Shown here piece after piece: positions 56,379 through 63,868 of a stretch of DNA of 64,000 nucleotides. Each line of letters begins with the position of its first letter. Within the stretch, counting starts at the first letter, position 1. The stretch spans positions 62,001-126,000 of the forward strand of contig NZ_ATVL01000012.1 in NCBI RefSeq assembly GCF_000420705.1, read 5' to 3'. A model generated the notes under the pieces. That model was not told the origin of the DNA. It worked only from the letters and a program-made list of their open reading frames with translations, and did not search any database. The DNA is from Hymenobacter norwichensis DSM 15439. Lineage in GTDB: Bacteria; Bacteroidota; Bacteroidia; Cytophagales; Hymenobacteraceae. A program made the position numbers and the translations under genes.

Positions 56379-58562
56379 GTGCCTGTTATCTCCCCTGTTT
56401 CTGCCTCTGCACCAGTCGCTACGTCTTCTGCGTGGCGCTGGTGGCAGTGGGTACTGCTCTTGCTGGCAGTGGTGGTAGCGGCGGCGGCCGTGGCCGTCCT
56501 GATGCTGGATACCTGGCTGCGGCCGTTGCTGGAAAAACAAGTTGCCACCCAATCTAAGGGGCAATATGAAGTGCGCATCGGCAGCTTGCAAACCAGCCTG
56601 GGGGCCGGTAGCATTCAGCTACGCAACGTGCGCCTGCGCTCCAATGCAGCCCAGCAAGCGGCTACCGATTCGGCGGCGCGCTTGCCGGAAATGCGCCTCG
56701 ACATAGGCCAGCTTGATATAAGAGGAATTGGGCTGTGGCAGCTGCTAAGGCGCGCTGTTGTACCCATTGACTACGTAGGGGTTGACTCGCTAAATGTGCG
56801 CCTGACCTCACTGCTGCCGCCTTCCGATGCCTCCGATACTGTGGCCCTGCACGAACGGTTACCGCTGAAGTTGGCTGGCCTCCAACTGAACCAAGTGGTG
56901 CTCCAGCGGCTGCAAGGCAGCTACCACCCACGCCGCAGCTCCGATTCGGCCAGTCTGCGGCAACTCGACGTACGCCTACACGACGTGCTGGTAAGTGCTG
57001 CGGGTGCCGCCGACCGGCACCGGTTGGGCTACGCCAACGGCATCGACATTGCCTTGCTAGGAGGACGAGTGGCAGCATTCAAGCACTGCCTGAATTTGGG
57101 TGGTATGCGGTTTTCGCTGCGAAAGCACCGCTTGCAGCTCGACTCCTTGCTGGTGCAGCCGCGGCTGCCTTTGAGTGAGCCCCAGACCACTTACGCCCGC
57201 ATCGACCTATTGCTGCCTCACATGGATGTGGCCGGGCTGCACATACGGCGGTTGCTGCGCCGCCACCGCCTGAAAGCTGATACGCTACGCATGGTGCTGC
57301 CCCGTTTGGCCCTCGATCCGCCTACCATCACCCCGGAGCCGCTGCACGAACTAATTAAGCCTTGGCTAGGTCAAATTGCATTAGGGTATTTGGTGCTTAA
57401 GAAAGGCTCTTTGTACGTGGCTGGCCTCCGGCAAAAGCCCAACGTGCAGGATATCAATATTCTGGCTAATGATTTGTGCATTGACAGCGCTTCGGCGGGA
57501 GCCCCGGAACGCCTGTACTACGCCCGCAATTGGCTAGTTGATACCGGCCCAGCTACTGCTCTGCTCGATGGCCGCTACTACCGCGTAGCCTACCAGCAGG
57601 TGCACCTGGAAACCCGCAAACAAAGCCTGCACCTGCGCAACCTGCGCTTACAACCCAAGTTCTCCACGGCTGAACTGTCGCGCCGCAAAGGCTACCAGGC
57701 GCCCAACGTAACGCTGCTGGTTCCCGACCTGGATATGCAGGGTTTCAACTTTTCGGCCCTCACTCGCCGCCAGCAGCTACTAGTGCGGCAAGTGCAGCTA
57801 CGCAATGCGCTGCTGCAAACCCGCGGCGACGGTCGGTTTCCCCTCAATCCAAAACGCTCCGTAGCCACCCCCGACATGATCGGCCGGCTGCCGTTTCGAG
57901 TGGACATTCGGCGCCTTGATATTCGCAATGGTACGTTCTACTCGCAGTACCGGGCGCCGCTGAATCCCACACCCGGCCGGTTCACGTTCACTCAGTTCGA
58001 CATCAGTCTCCGCAACATCTCCAACGACCCCCGCCGCATGAGCCGCACTAGTCCCGCTACTGGCTACGCTACGGCGCTGTTGCAGAACCGCTGCCGCATC
58101 ACGGCCCGGCTGGTAGCCAACCTGCGCGACCCATCCGGCTACCATCGCCTCACGGGCCAACTAGGAGCCGCGTCGCTCCACATTCTCAATCCCATGACCG
58201 TAGAATCAACCAATCTGCTGTTCAAGAGCGGCGAGGTACAGAGCATTCGGTTTCAGATGGGCCTCAACCGCCGCCGCTCCTGGGGCACGGTTTGGGCGCA
58301 GTACTCGGATTTGAAGGTGGCCATCCTGGCCGCGCCCACCAACGACAACCGCAAAAACATCAAAACCCGGCTGCTAACTGGGGTGGTGAACCTGGTGGTG
58401 CGCAACGAAAACCCCCGAGGCGGCGAGTTGAAGCCCGGCACCATCAACTCCGACCGGAACCTGAATACTTCGGTTTTTACCATCTGGCAGCACGGCCTTA
58501 CTAGCGGCCTGCTGCACAGCGTAGGCGTACCTGCCAAAATGGCCAAGAACCTGAGCGAATAG
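56379..58562 (+). CDS. AsmA/DUF748-like envelope protein
   Basis: 727 residues from GTG 56379. One N-terminal membrane helix (about 20-45, WWQWVLLLLAVVVAAAAVAVL) is followed by a large periplasmic portion of repeated beta-rich segments: QYEVRIGSLQTSLGAGSIQL (AsmA-like start), LRNVRLRSN, AFKHCLNLGGMRFSLRKHRL, TLRMVLPRLALDPP, YLVLKKGSLYVAGL, LDIRNGTFYSQYRAP, and a C-terminal LLTGVVNLVVRNEN. This resembles the AsmA/DUF748 lipid-transport or envelope-maintenance proteins. The exact subfamily needs a profile search. The role is envelope-associated; it stands alone with its own promoter region. Confidence 0.72.
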   Translation: MPVISPVSASAPVATSSAWRWWQWVLLLLAVVVAAAAVAVLMLDTWLRPLLEKQVATQSKGQYEVRIGSLQTSLGAGSIQLRNVRLRSNAAQQAATDSAARLPEMRLDIGQLDIRGIGLWQLLRRAVVPIDYVGVDSLNVRLTSLLPPSDASDTVALHERLPLKLAGLQLNQVVLQRLQGSYHPRRSSDSASLRQLDVRLHDVLVSAAGAADRHRLGYANGIDIALLGGRVAAFKHCLNLGGMRFSLRKHRLQLDSLLVQPRLPLSEPQTTYARIDLLLPHMDVAGLHIRRLLRRHRLKADTLRMVLPRLALDPPTITPEPLHELIKPWLGQIALGYLVLKKGSLYVAGLRQKPNVQDINILANDLCIDSASAGAPERLYYARNWLVDTGPATALLDGRYYRVAYQQVHLETRKQSLHLRNLRLQPKFSTAELSRRKGYQAPNVTLLVPDLDMQGFNFSALTRRQQLLVRQVQLRNALLQTRGDGRFPLNPKRSVATPDMIGRLPFRVDIRRLDIRNGTFYSQYRAPLNPTPGRFTFTQFDISLRNISNDPRRMSRTSPATGYATALLQNRCRITARLVANLRDPSGYHRLTGQLGAASLHILNPMTVESTNLLFKSGEVQSIRFQMGLNRRRSWGTVWAQYSDLKVAILAAPTNDNRKNIKTRLLTGVVNLVVRNENPRGGELKPGTINSDRNLNTSVFTIWQHGLTSGLLHSVGVPAKMAKNLSE

Positions 58563-58801
58563 CTTCCGGTAGCCTAGTGGCTGGCACCAGGCCTGTGGTA
58601 TCAGGGTAGCAAGTTGGCAGGAGAGTAAGGCTATGAAAAAGAATAGGATAGGCCAACGGTATTGTTGACCTTGCCGTCACCCGTGCTAAGCGGGGCGGAG
58701 CGGGCCTCATCGCCGCTACTGAACTGTTGTGGCAATGCTGGGCTTGTAGTACTGCCCCGCCGCGGGTGTTTCCTCTTCTTTCGCGCCTTACGTTTTTGCT
58801 T

Positions 58802-59557
58802 ATGGCTGTTCTTGCCTTTTTCTTGGCGCACTGGTACTTGTCGCTCTTCACCCAGACGTTCTTTCTGCACCGGTACGCCTCGCACAAGATGTTTACTATG
58901 CACCCAGCCTGGGAGCGGTTTTTCTTTGTGTTCACCTTCCTCATGCAAGGCTCGTCGTTCCTGTCGCCGCGCACCTACGCGCTGCTACACCGCATGCACC
59001 ACGCCTACTCCGACTCCGAGCTGGACCCGCATTCCCCGCACCACTCCAATAATGCTTTCACCATGATGTGGAAGACCAAAACGGTGTATCAGGATGTGTT
59101 GCAGCGCCGCTCGGAAGCCGCCAAACGCTTCGAGGACAACATCTACCCGGAGTGGGTGCTACTCGAAAATTTTGCGCACCGCTGGTACGCCCGCTTGGGT
59201 TGGGGCCTGCTCTACACCAGTTTCTATGTGGTATTTGCTACGGCCTGGTGGCAGTATCTGTTGCTGCCGCTGCACTTCCTGATGGGCACTGTGCACGGTG
59301 CCATTGTAAATTGGAGCGGCCACAAATATGGATACCAGAACTTCGACAACCGGGATAAGTCGCGCAACTCACTGTTCTTCGATTTTGTGACCGGCGGCGA
59401 GTTGTTTCAGAACAATCATCACAAGCTGCCGCTGCGGGCCAACTTTGGAGTGAAATGGTGGGAGCTGGATCCCACGTATCCGGTTATTTGGGTGTTCAAT
59501 AAGCTGGGCATCATTCGCCTGAAACGCCCGGTGACCGCCCGACCAAAAGCTGCGTAA
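58802..59557 (+). CDS. Acyl-CoA desaturase (fatty acid desaturase)
   Basis: 251 residues from ATG 58802. Earlier in-frame starts add 25 residues rich in Cys and Arg, unlike the family. Helices include FLAHWYLSLF. Histidine boxes are FFLHRYASHK (HxxxxH), LLHRMHHAYSD (HRMHH) and FQNNHHKLP (QNNHH instead of HNNHH). The KYGYQNFDNRDKSRNSL segment between boxes 2 and 3 is characteristic of delta-9 acyl desaturases. It would introduce a cis double bond in a fatty acyl chain at the membrane. It is more canonical in box 2 than the desaturase at 7345-8256. Confidence 0.88.
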   Translation: MAVLAFFLAHWYLSLFTQTFFLHRYASHKMFTMHPAWERFFFVFTFLMQGSSFLSPRTYALLHRMHHAYSDSELDPHSPHHSNNAFTMMWKTKTVYQDVLQRRSEAAKRFEDNIYPEWVLLENFAHRWYARLGWGLLYTSFYVVFATAWWQYLLLPLHFLMGTVHGAIVNWSGHKYGYQNFDNRDKSRNSLFFDFVTGGELFQNNHHKLPLRANFGVKWWELDPTYPVIWVFNKLGIIRLKRPVTARPKAA

Positions 59558-59587
59558 GCTCAACAATAGCCAACCAAAAAATACGGA

Positions 59588-59618
59588 AAGCCGTAGGTGT
59601 AACAAGCGCCTGCGGCTT
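59588..59618 (+). terminator. Possible terminator after the second desaturase
   Basis: AAGCCGTAGGTG / CGCCTGCGGCTT: 12-base arms, 10 of 12 matching with wobble pairs, and a 7-base loop. There is no clear U-run, only TTGCTGGTTT. It is 30 bases past the stop. Confidence 0.4.
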
Positions 59619-59814
59619 GCTGGTTTCCGGCGGTTGTGGCACCGGCAATCTGGCTTTCCGCCACGGGCTTTATCGCCCTGCAAGAAAGATGAGTATGCCG
59701 GGGTCCGCCCAAAAAACTGTCCGAAAACAACCGACTCCATAGCTAACTGCCTGGCCTCTTATGCCAAGCTGAAATATCAAGAAAAACCGATGAACTTTTC
59801 ACCGCTTTTCTGCC
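59619..59814. other. Intergenic region without a gene
   Basis: About 200 bases between a weak hairpin and the promoter of the next gene; the whole gap 59558-59869 is 312 bases. One open frame (59634-59873) overlaps the promoter and has unnatural composition. Confidence 0.4.
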
Positions 59815-59847
59815 TTGCCAATGCACCTGTAGCTCTGCTTAAATTTG
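59815..59847 (+). promoter_or_regulatory. Promoter (-33 TTG, -7 TAAATTTG) of the gene at 59870
   Basis: TTG at 59815-59817 and TAAATTTG at 59840-59847 are separated by 22 bases. The box exactly matches TAnnTTTG. The ATG lies 22 bases downstream of the box. Confidence 0.65.
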
Positions 59848-59869
59848 TATCAGGTTCGATTTTCTCTGA

Positions 59870-60250
59870 ATGACCTTTTCTACTAGCGCCTCCACTCTTC
59901 TCTTTGACATCAACCTGCTAGAGATGTCCGACGACTACCTTACGGGGGAATGGTGCGTGGCCGACCGTGTGCTGAACCGCAACGACCCCAATAGCCCGCT
60001 GGCAACTGCTACCCGGTTTTCGTTGCAGCCCGGTACGCTGCGGGTGCAGGCTTCCGATGCCGAAAATGCCGGCAAATGGAGCATGGAGCGCGACAGTTTA
60101 CTAAACCGGCCGTATTTGGAGCTGCAACTGATGCAGGAACAAACCCGCGCCCTTATCACACGCCTGCGCCGCTCCACCGACGGCCTGCAAAGCCAATTAA
60201 TCTTGTATTTTCAGTCGGGCATGGAAATCCAGCTGGCCCGCCCTTGTTAA
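59870..60250 (+). CDS. Hypothetical protein, co-transcribed with a PAS gene
   Basis: 126 residues. The N-terminal half reads FSTSASTLLFDINLLEMSDD, then LTGEWCVADRVLNRNDP; the C-terminal half has ERDSLLNRPYLELQLMQEQT (helical) and ALITRLRRSTDGLQSQLILY. It is soluble with no signal peptide. I do not recognise a family. It is eight bases upstream of the PAS-domain gene, so the two genes form an operon behind the strong promoter at 59815-59847. A partner of the PAS protein is a fair guess, but nothing in the sequence shows it. Confidence 0.65.
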   Translation: MTFSTSASTLLFDINLLEMSDDYLTGEWCVADRVLNRNDPNSPLATATRFSLQPGTLRVQASDAENAGKWSMERDSLLNRPYLELQLMQEQTRALITRLRRSTDGLQSQLILYFQSGMEIQLARPC

Positions 60251-60258
60251 GCTTCCGA

Positions 60259-60792
60259 ATGAACACTCCCGCTTCCACTGAGCACAGTATTCGTTGGCAG
60301 GCCGAAGAACAGTTTCGCCTCTTTGCCGATTTCATCCCGCAGTTGGTTTGGTTTACCGACCCAACCGGTTCGCACACCTACTTCAACCAGCGCTGGACCG
60401 ACTATACTGGCTACACCCTCGAAGACAGCGTAGGGCCGGATATGTGGAACAACCTACTTCACCCCGACGACCAGCAGCGGGCCCGCCAGATATGGGGCCA
60501 CTCGCTAGCTACCGGCGAGTTCTACGAAATCGAGTATCGTTTCAAGAGCAAAGAAGGCGGCTACCGGTGGTTTTTGGGCCAGGCCCAGCCGCAGTACCAC
60601 GAGGACGGTACCATCAAGCAGTGGTTCGGCACCTGCACTGATATCCACGAGCAGAAAGAAACCGAGTTTGCCCTCCGCAACCGTGAGCAGGAACTGGAGC
60701 GCGCCTACGCCGACTTGGAAGTGAAGGTAACCTTCCGCAACCTGGAGCTGGAGCGTGAAGTACAGACCCTGCGTCAGCAGTTGGAGAAATAG
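60259..60792 (+). CDS. Single PAS-domain protein with C-terminal coiled coil
   Basis: 177 residues from ATG 60259 (MNTPASTEHSIRWQ). An N-terminal PAS_3/PAC domain (about residues 18-135) has FRLFADFIPQLVWFTDPTGS, FNQRWTDYTGYTLED, then PDDQQRARQIWGHSL, and the PAC-like YRWFLGQAQPQYHEDG and CTDIHEQKE. A coiled-coil segment (about 140-177, LRNREQELERAYADLEVKV, LELEREVQTLRQQLEK) follows, with no kinase, GGDEF or methyl-accepting domain. It is a signal-sensing protein without an attached output. It sits right behind the unknown gene at 59870; compare the triple-PAS protein at 12580 and its CZB-like neighbour. Confidence 0.85.
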   Translation: MNTPASTEHSIRWQAEEQFRLFADFIPQLVWFTDPTGSHTYFNQRWTDYTGYTLEDSVGPDMWNNLLHPDDQQRARQIWGHSLATGEFYEIEYRFKSKEGGYRWFLGQAQPQYHEDGTIKQWFGTCTDIHEQKETEFALRNREQELERAYADLEVKVTFRNLELEREVQTLRQQLEK

Positions 60793-60833
60793 CTGCCAGA
60801 ATCATCTGGCTATCAGTTACAGTAAGGGCTGCT

Positions 60834-60856
60834 TCTATTCAGGAGCGGCCCTTTTT
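60834..60856 (+). terminator. Terminator of the PAS gene
   Basis: AAGGGCTGCT with partner AGCGGCCCTT (one wobble pair) and a 9-10-base loop, followed by TTTCATT. It is about 45 bases past the stop. Confidence 0.65.
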
Positions 60857-60996
60857 CATTAAGCACGCGTCAGTATAGCGAGACAAATCTACTTCAACTC
60901 TCAGGACCAACGCATAGCAGTTTCGGGTTTGCTTAAGGTTGCTTGAACCTTGAGGGCAGTAGGCCGTTGCTGTAGTAGTTTTTACAATCTGCTGCC

Positions 60997-61173
60997 ATGC
61001 CAGTTCCTGCTAAGCTTACTAAGGGCAATCTGCCCACCAAAATCTGTCTTACCTGTGGCCGGCCGTTCGAGTACCGCAAGAAGTGGCGCAACTCCTGGGA
61101 CGAGGTGAAGTACTGCGGCGAAAAGTGCCAACGCAACAAGCCCAAGCCCAGCAGCCCGTCACTGAACGCCTGA
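60997..61173 (+). CDS. DUF2256 mini-protein (zinc-binding type)
   Basis: 58 residues, MPVPAKLTKGNLPTKICLTC onwards. The whole length matches DUF2256: KICLTCGRPFEYRKKWRNSW, then VKYCGEKCQRNK. Four cysteines (CxxC, and CxxxC in YCGEKC) suggest a single zinc ion. The function is unknown; the family is common in bacteria and often sits near DNA-photolyase or cryptochrome genes. The protein has a Lys/Pro/Ser-rich tail. It is 95 bases upstream of the amidase; no photolyase gene is in the window. Confidence 0.85.
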   Translation: MPVPAKLTKGNLPTKICLTCGRPFEYRKKWRNSWDEVKYCGEKCQRNKPKPSSPSLNA

Positions 61174-61268
61174 TAGCCATTCCGGTACTGAGGTTTCAGG
61201 TTCAGCTTGCATTGCGAACCAGCCGAAAAGTATGCGTGGTGTGCCTATCTTACTTGAAAATATACTGC

Positions 61269-62897
61269 ATGAACCGACGGCTTTTCCTGCGCAACGGCTC
61301 CCTAGCCGGCTTGGCGCTTACCACCATAGGCGCTACCGCCTGCACCACCGAAACTAACAAGCTGCCTACTGCCACCGATGGCACGGCCGCTAATTCCGAG
61401 GCCTTTGAGCTACAGGAAGCCACCATCAATGACTTGCAGGCGAAAATGGCCAACGGCCAGTACACGGCCCGCTCCCTCACCGAGCTGTATCTAAAGCGCA
61501 TCGAGGCCATCGATAAAGCCGGCCCGAAGCTGAACTCCATAATCGAAGTCAACCCCGATGCGCTGACTATTGCCGATGCCCTGGATAAGGAGCGCAAAGC
61601 TGGCAAGGTCCGCGGCCCGCTGCACGGCATTCCGGTGCTGGTGAAAGACAACATCGATACCGGCGACAAACAGCAAACCACCGCTGGTTCGTTGGCGCTG
61701 GCGGGGCACAAAGCCACGCAGGATGCCTTTATCATCAAGAAATTGCGGGAAGCGGGGGCGGTATTGCTTGGCAAAACCAACCTCAGTGAGTGGGCTAACT
61801 TCCGCTCTACGCGCAGCACTAGCGGCTGGAGCAGCCGCGGCAGCCAAACCAAAAACCCCTACATCCTCGACCGGACACCTAGCGGTAGTAGCGCCGGCTC
61901 GGGCGCGGCCGTGTCGGCCAACCTATGCTGCGTGGCCATCGGCACCGAAACCGACGGCTCCATTGTATCGCCGTCGTCGTGCTGCGGGCTGGTAGGGATC
62001 AAGCCTACAGTAGGGCTGCTGAGCCGTAGCGGCATCATCCCGATTTCCGCCACCCAGGATACGGCCGGCCCCATGACCCGCACCGTGCGCGACGCTGCTA
62101 TTCTGCTAGGCGCGCTAACCGGAGAAGATGCGGCCGATGCCGTGACCAAGGAAAGCACCGGCAAGATTCAGCCCGATTATACCAAGTTTCTGCAAGCCAA
62201 TGGTTTGAAAGGCAAGCGGCTGGGTATCGAGAAGCGGCATTTAGAAGGTGTTTCGGGGGCTGTTCCGTTGTTCAAGCAAGCCGTGGAACTGCTGAAAGCC
62301 CAAGGTGCCACGGTGGTGGAAGTTGAAATCGACAAGCCCGCCGATGCCCTCGGCGAAGCGGAATACGACGTGCTGCTGTACGAGTTCAAAGATGGCGTGA
62401 ACAAGTATCTGGCCACAGCCAACACCTCTGTTAAAACCCTGGCCGACGTTATTGCTTTCAACACCACCAACCAACCCAAGGCCATGCCGTTTTTCCAGCA
62501 GGAAATCCTGGAGGCCTCGCAAAAGTTGGACGGCCTCGGCAGCCCAAAGTACCAAGCTGCCCTACGCAAGTCGCACCTCGGGGCCCGCCAGCTGCTCGAC
62601 AGCGCCCTTAAAATCAACCAGCTTGATGCCATTGTGGGCATTACCACCGGCCCGGCCCGCGTCATCGACCTAATCAACGGAGATGCCGGTGGGGGGCCGG
62701 GTTCGTCGTCGCCGGCGGCTATGGCGGGCTACCCGCATATCACCGTGCCTATGGGCGCCGTGAACGGGTTGCCGGTAGGGCTGTCGTTTGTGGGCGGTGC
62801 CTATACCGAAGGGCCGTTGCTGACCGTGGCCTATGCCTACGAGCAGGCCTCGAAAAAGCGCATAGTACCGGAGTTCAAGCCGCCCTTCGTGGGCTAA
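61269..62897 (+). CDS. Amidase family protein, Tat-exported lipoprotein
   Basis: 542 residues from ATG 61269; the frame upstream overlaps the DUF2256 gene. The N-terminal NRRLFLRNGSLAGLALTTIG is a Tat signal (RR-x-F-L-R) that ends in the lipobox TACTTE with Cys about residue 25, so the mature enzyme is probably a lipid-anchored Tat substrate. The amidase signature is complete: catalytic Lys in PVLVKDNIDTGD, cis-Ser loop TPSGSSAGSGAAVSAN and nucleophile Ser in GTETDGSIVSPSS. The early part has ARSLTELYLKRIEAIDKAGP. It hydrolyses an amide; the substrate is unknown. It ends at a long hairpin at 62904. Confidence 0.93.
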   Translation: MNRRLFLRNGSLAGLALTTIGATACTTETNKLPTATDGTAANSEAFELQEATINDLQAKMANGQYTARSLTELYLKRIEAIDKAGPKLNSIIEVNPDALTIADALDKERKAGKVRGPLHGIPVLVKDNIDTGDKQQTTAGSLALAGHKATQDAFIIKKLREAGAVLLGKTNLSEWANFRSTRSTSGWSSRGSQTKNPYILDRTPSGSSAGSGAAVSANLCCVAIGTETDGSIVSPSSCCGLVGIKPTVGLLSRSGIIPISATQDTAGPMTRTVRDAAILLGALTGEDAADAVTKESTGKIQPDYTKFLQANGLKGKRLGIEKRHLEGVSGAVPLFKQAVELLKAQGATVVEVEIDKPADALGEAEYDVLLYEFKDGVNKYLATANTSVKTLADVIAFNTTNQPKAMPFFQQEILEASQKLDGLGSPKYQAALRKSHLGARQLLDSALKINQLDAIVGITTGPARVIDLINGDAGGGPGSSSPAAMAGYPHITVPMGAVNGLPVGLSFVGGAYTEGPLLTVAYAYEQASKKRIVPEFKPPFVG

Positions 62898-62903
62898 AAA
62901 CAG

Positions 62904-62977
62904 TTGTTCCGAGCGAAGCGAGAAGTAGGAGGAAACTGCTAAGCAGCAATCTGCATTTCTCGCTCCGCTCGGAACAA
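62904..62977. repeat. REP-like hairpin, convergent terminator
   Basis: Arms 62904-62924 and 62957-62977 match at 20 of 21 positions (TTGTTCCGAGCGAAGCGAGAA against its complement), with a 32-base loop. It lies between the convergent amidase gene and the gene ending at 62993. The CCGAGCGAAGCGAGAA word belongs to the same broad type of dispersed hairpins as the GTCATGC elements. Confidence 0.7.
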
Positions 62978-62992
62978 GCGTTTTCTGGAAGG

Positions 62993-63229
62993 CTACTTAT
63001 CCTCTTCTTCAGTTGATTCGTGAGGAGCTTTGCTGGTGCTGGAGGTGGCGCTACCGGAGCCGCCATCTTCTTCGGCGTCCAGGTTAAGTTCATAGCCACC
63101 GGTGCCGTAGCTGGGCCGGCCGCTTGATTGGCCTACTACGCCGGCATCTTGCTTGCCTTGGGCAGCAGCGCCTTCACGGGTGCCTTCTGGATCGTCGGGG
63201 GCGGTGTTTTGGGATGGATCAGTTGCCAT
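62993..63229 (-). CDS. Small acidic, disordered hypothetical protein
   Basis: 78 residues, rich in Gly, Ser, Asp, Glu and Gln with almost no hydrophobic core: MATDPSQNTAPDDPEGTREG, GKQDAGVVGQSSGRPSY, YELNLDAEEDGGSGS and HESTEEEDK. It is predicted disordered. No known family is recognised, and it lacks signal peptide and cysteines. It is transcribed from the minus strand downstream of the lipoprotein gene with 63 bases between, so it may share a transcript. The protein composition is unusual but coding (no stop codons, GC-rich third positions). Confidence 0.6.
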   Translation of the reverse strand: MATDPSQNTAPDDPEGTREGAAAQGKQDAGVVGQSSGRPSYGTGGYELNLDAEEDGGSGSATSSTSKAPHESTEEEDK

Positions 63230-63292
63230 AAAAGAAGAAAAACAAGAGTGATAGATGCTGTCTTATACGGCAGTTTTGCCACTGGTAGCTAT

Positions 63293-63832
63293 CTACGGCA
63301 CGTATTGCTCGGCTAGGCTGGTTACGATGCCCTGCTGGGTTTCAACTACGAAAGGCGACAAAAACAACACCTTCGGGACGTTGGCCTGCACTTTGGCCGG
63401 CGAGGCCGGAAAACGTTCCAGCCCGTTTTCGCCGCTGCGCCAAAACGTAAGCGTAGCCTCCGGATCTAGCCGTAGCGTCTGTACCTGCGGGTTGTCATTT
63501 ACAATGTAATAATCGTTGAACACCGAGTACACCGTGTCGCCCTGCACCACTTCCTCTTGCGCATCGCCTTTGCGCCGGGCGGCAGCTACGGCAGCCTCCC
63601 CATTCAGAAACTGAATATAGTCCACATCAACGTAATACTGACCGTTCTTCTGGTAGAAGCGCCGGACATAGGCATGGTTGCGGGCCGTTTCGCCCACGGT
63701 TTCGGTGCTAGAAGATTCGCCTTTTATGTCAGCAGGAATCGTTTCTACCAGCCCTCGCCCCGACGATTCGCGCTCGGTGGAAGTGCAGGCAGCAAGCAGC
63801 AATAAGGCGAGTAGAGGTAGCAGTGGCTTCAT
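63293..63832 (-). CDS. Lipoprotein, hypothetical
   Basis: 179 residues from ATG 63832 (MKPLLPLLALLLLAACTSTE); an earlier start at 63856 would add eight residues before the signal. The lipobox LLAAC is clear. The mature part starts with a Ser/Glu-rich linker, then a mixed alpha/beta region with YVRRFYQKNGQYYVDVDYIQ, GDTVYSVFNDYYIVND and LDPEATLTFWRSGENG, and a VLFLSPFVVETQQ end. No family is recognised. The gene is on the minus strand; the next gene upstream on that strand runs off the window. Confidence 0.75.
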   Translation of the reverse strand: MKPLLPLLALLLLAACTSTERESSGRGLVETIPADIKGESSSTETVGETARNHAYVRRFYQKNGQYYVDVDYIQFLNGEAAVAAARRKGDAQEEVVQGDTVYSVFNDYYIVNDNPQVQTLRLDPEATLTFWRSGENGLERFPASPAKVQANVPKVLFLSPFVVETQQGIVTSLAEQYVP

Positions 63833-63868
63833 GCTGGAAATGTACGAGGTTGCCACCTGACTGTTTAC

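Noticed and set aside
59634..59873. Small plus-strand frame upstream of the gene at 59870
   Set aside because: It overlaps the TTG/TAAATTTG promoter and the start codon of the next gene, and its translation looks random.
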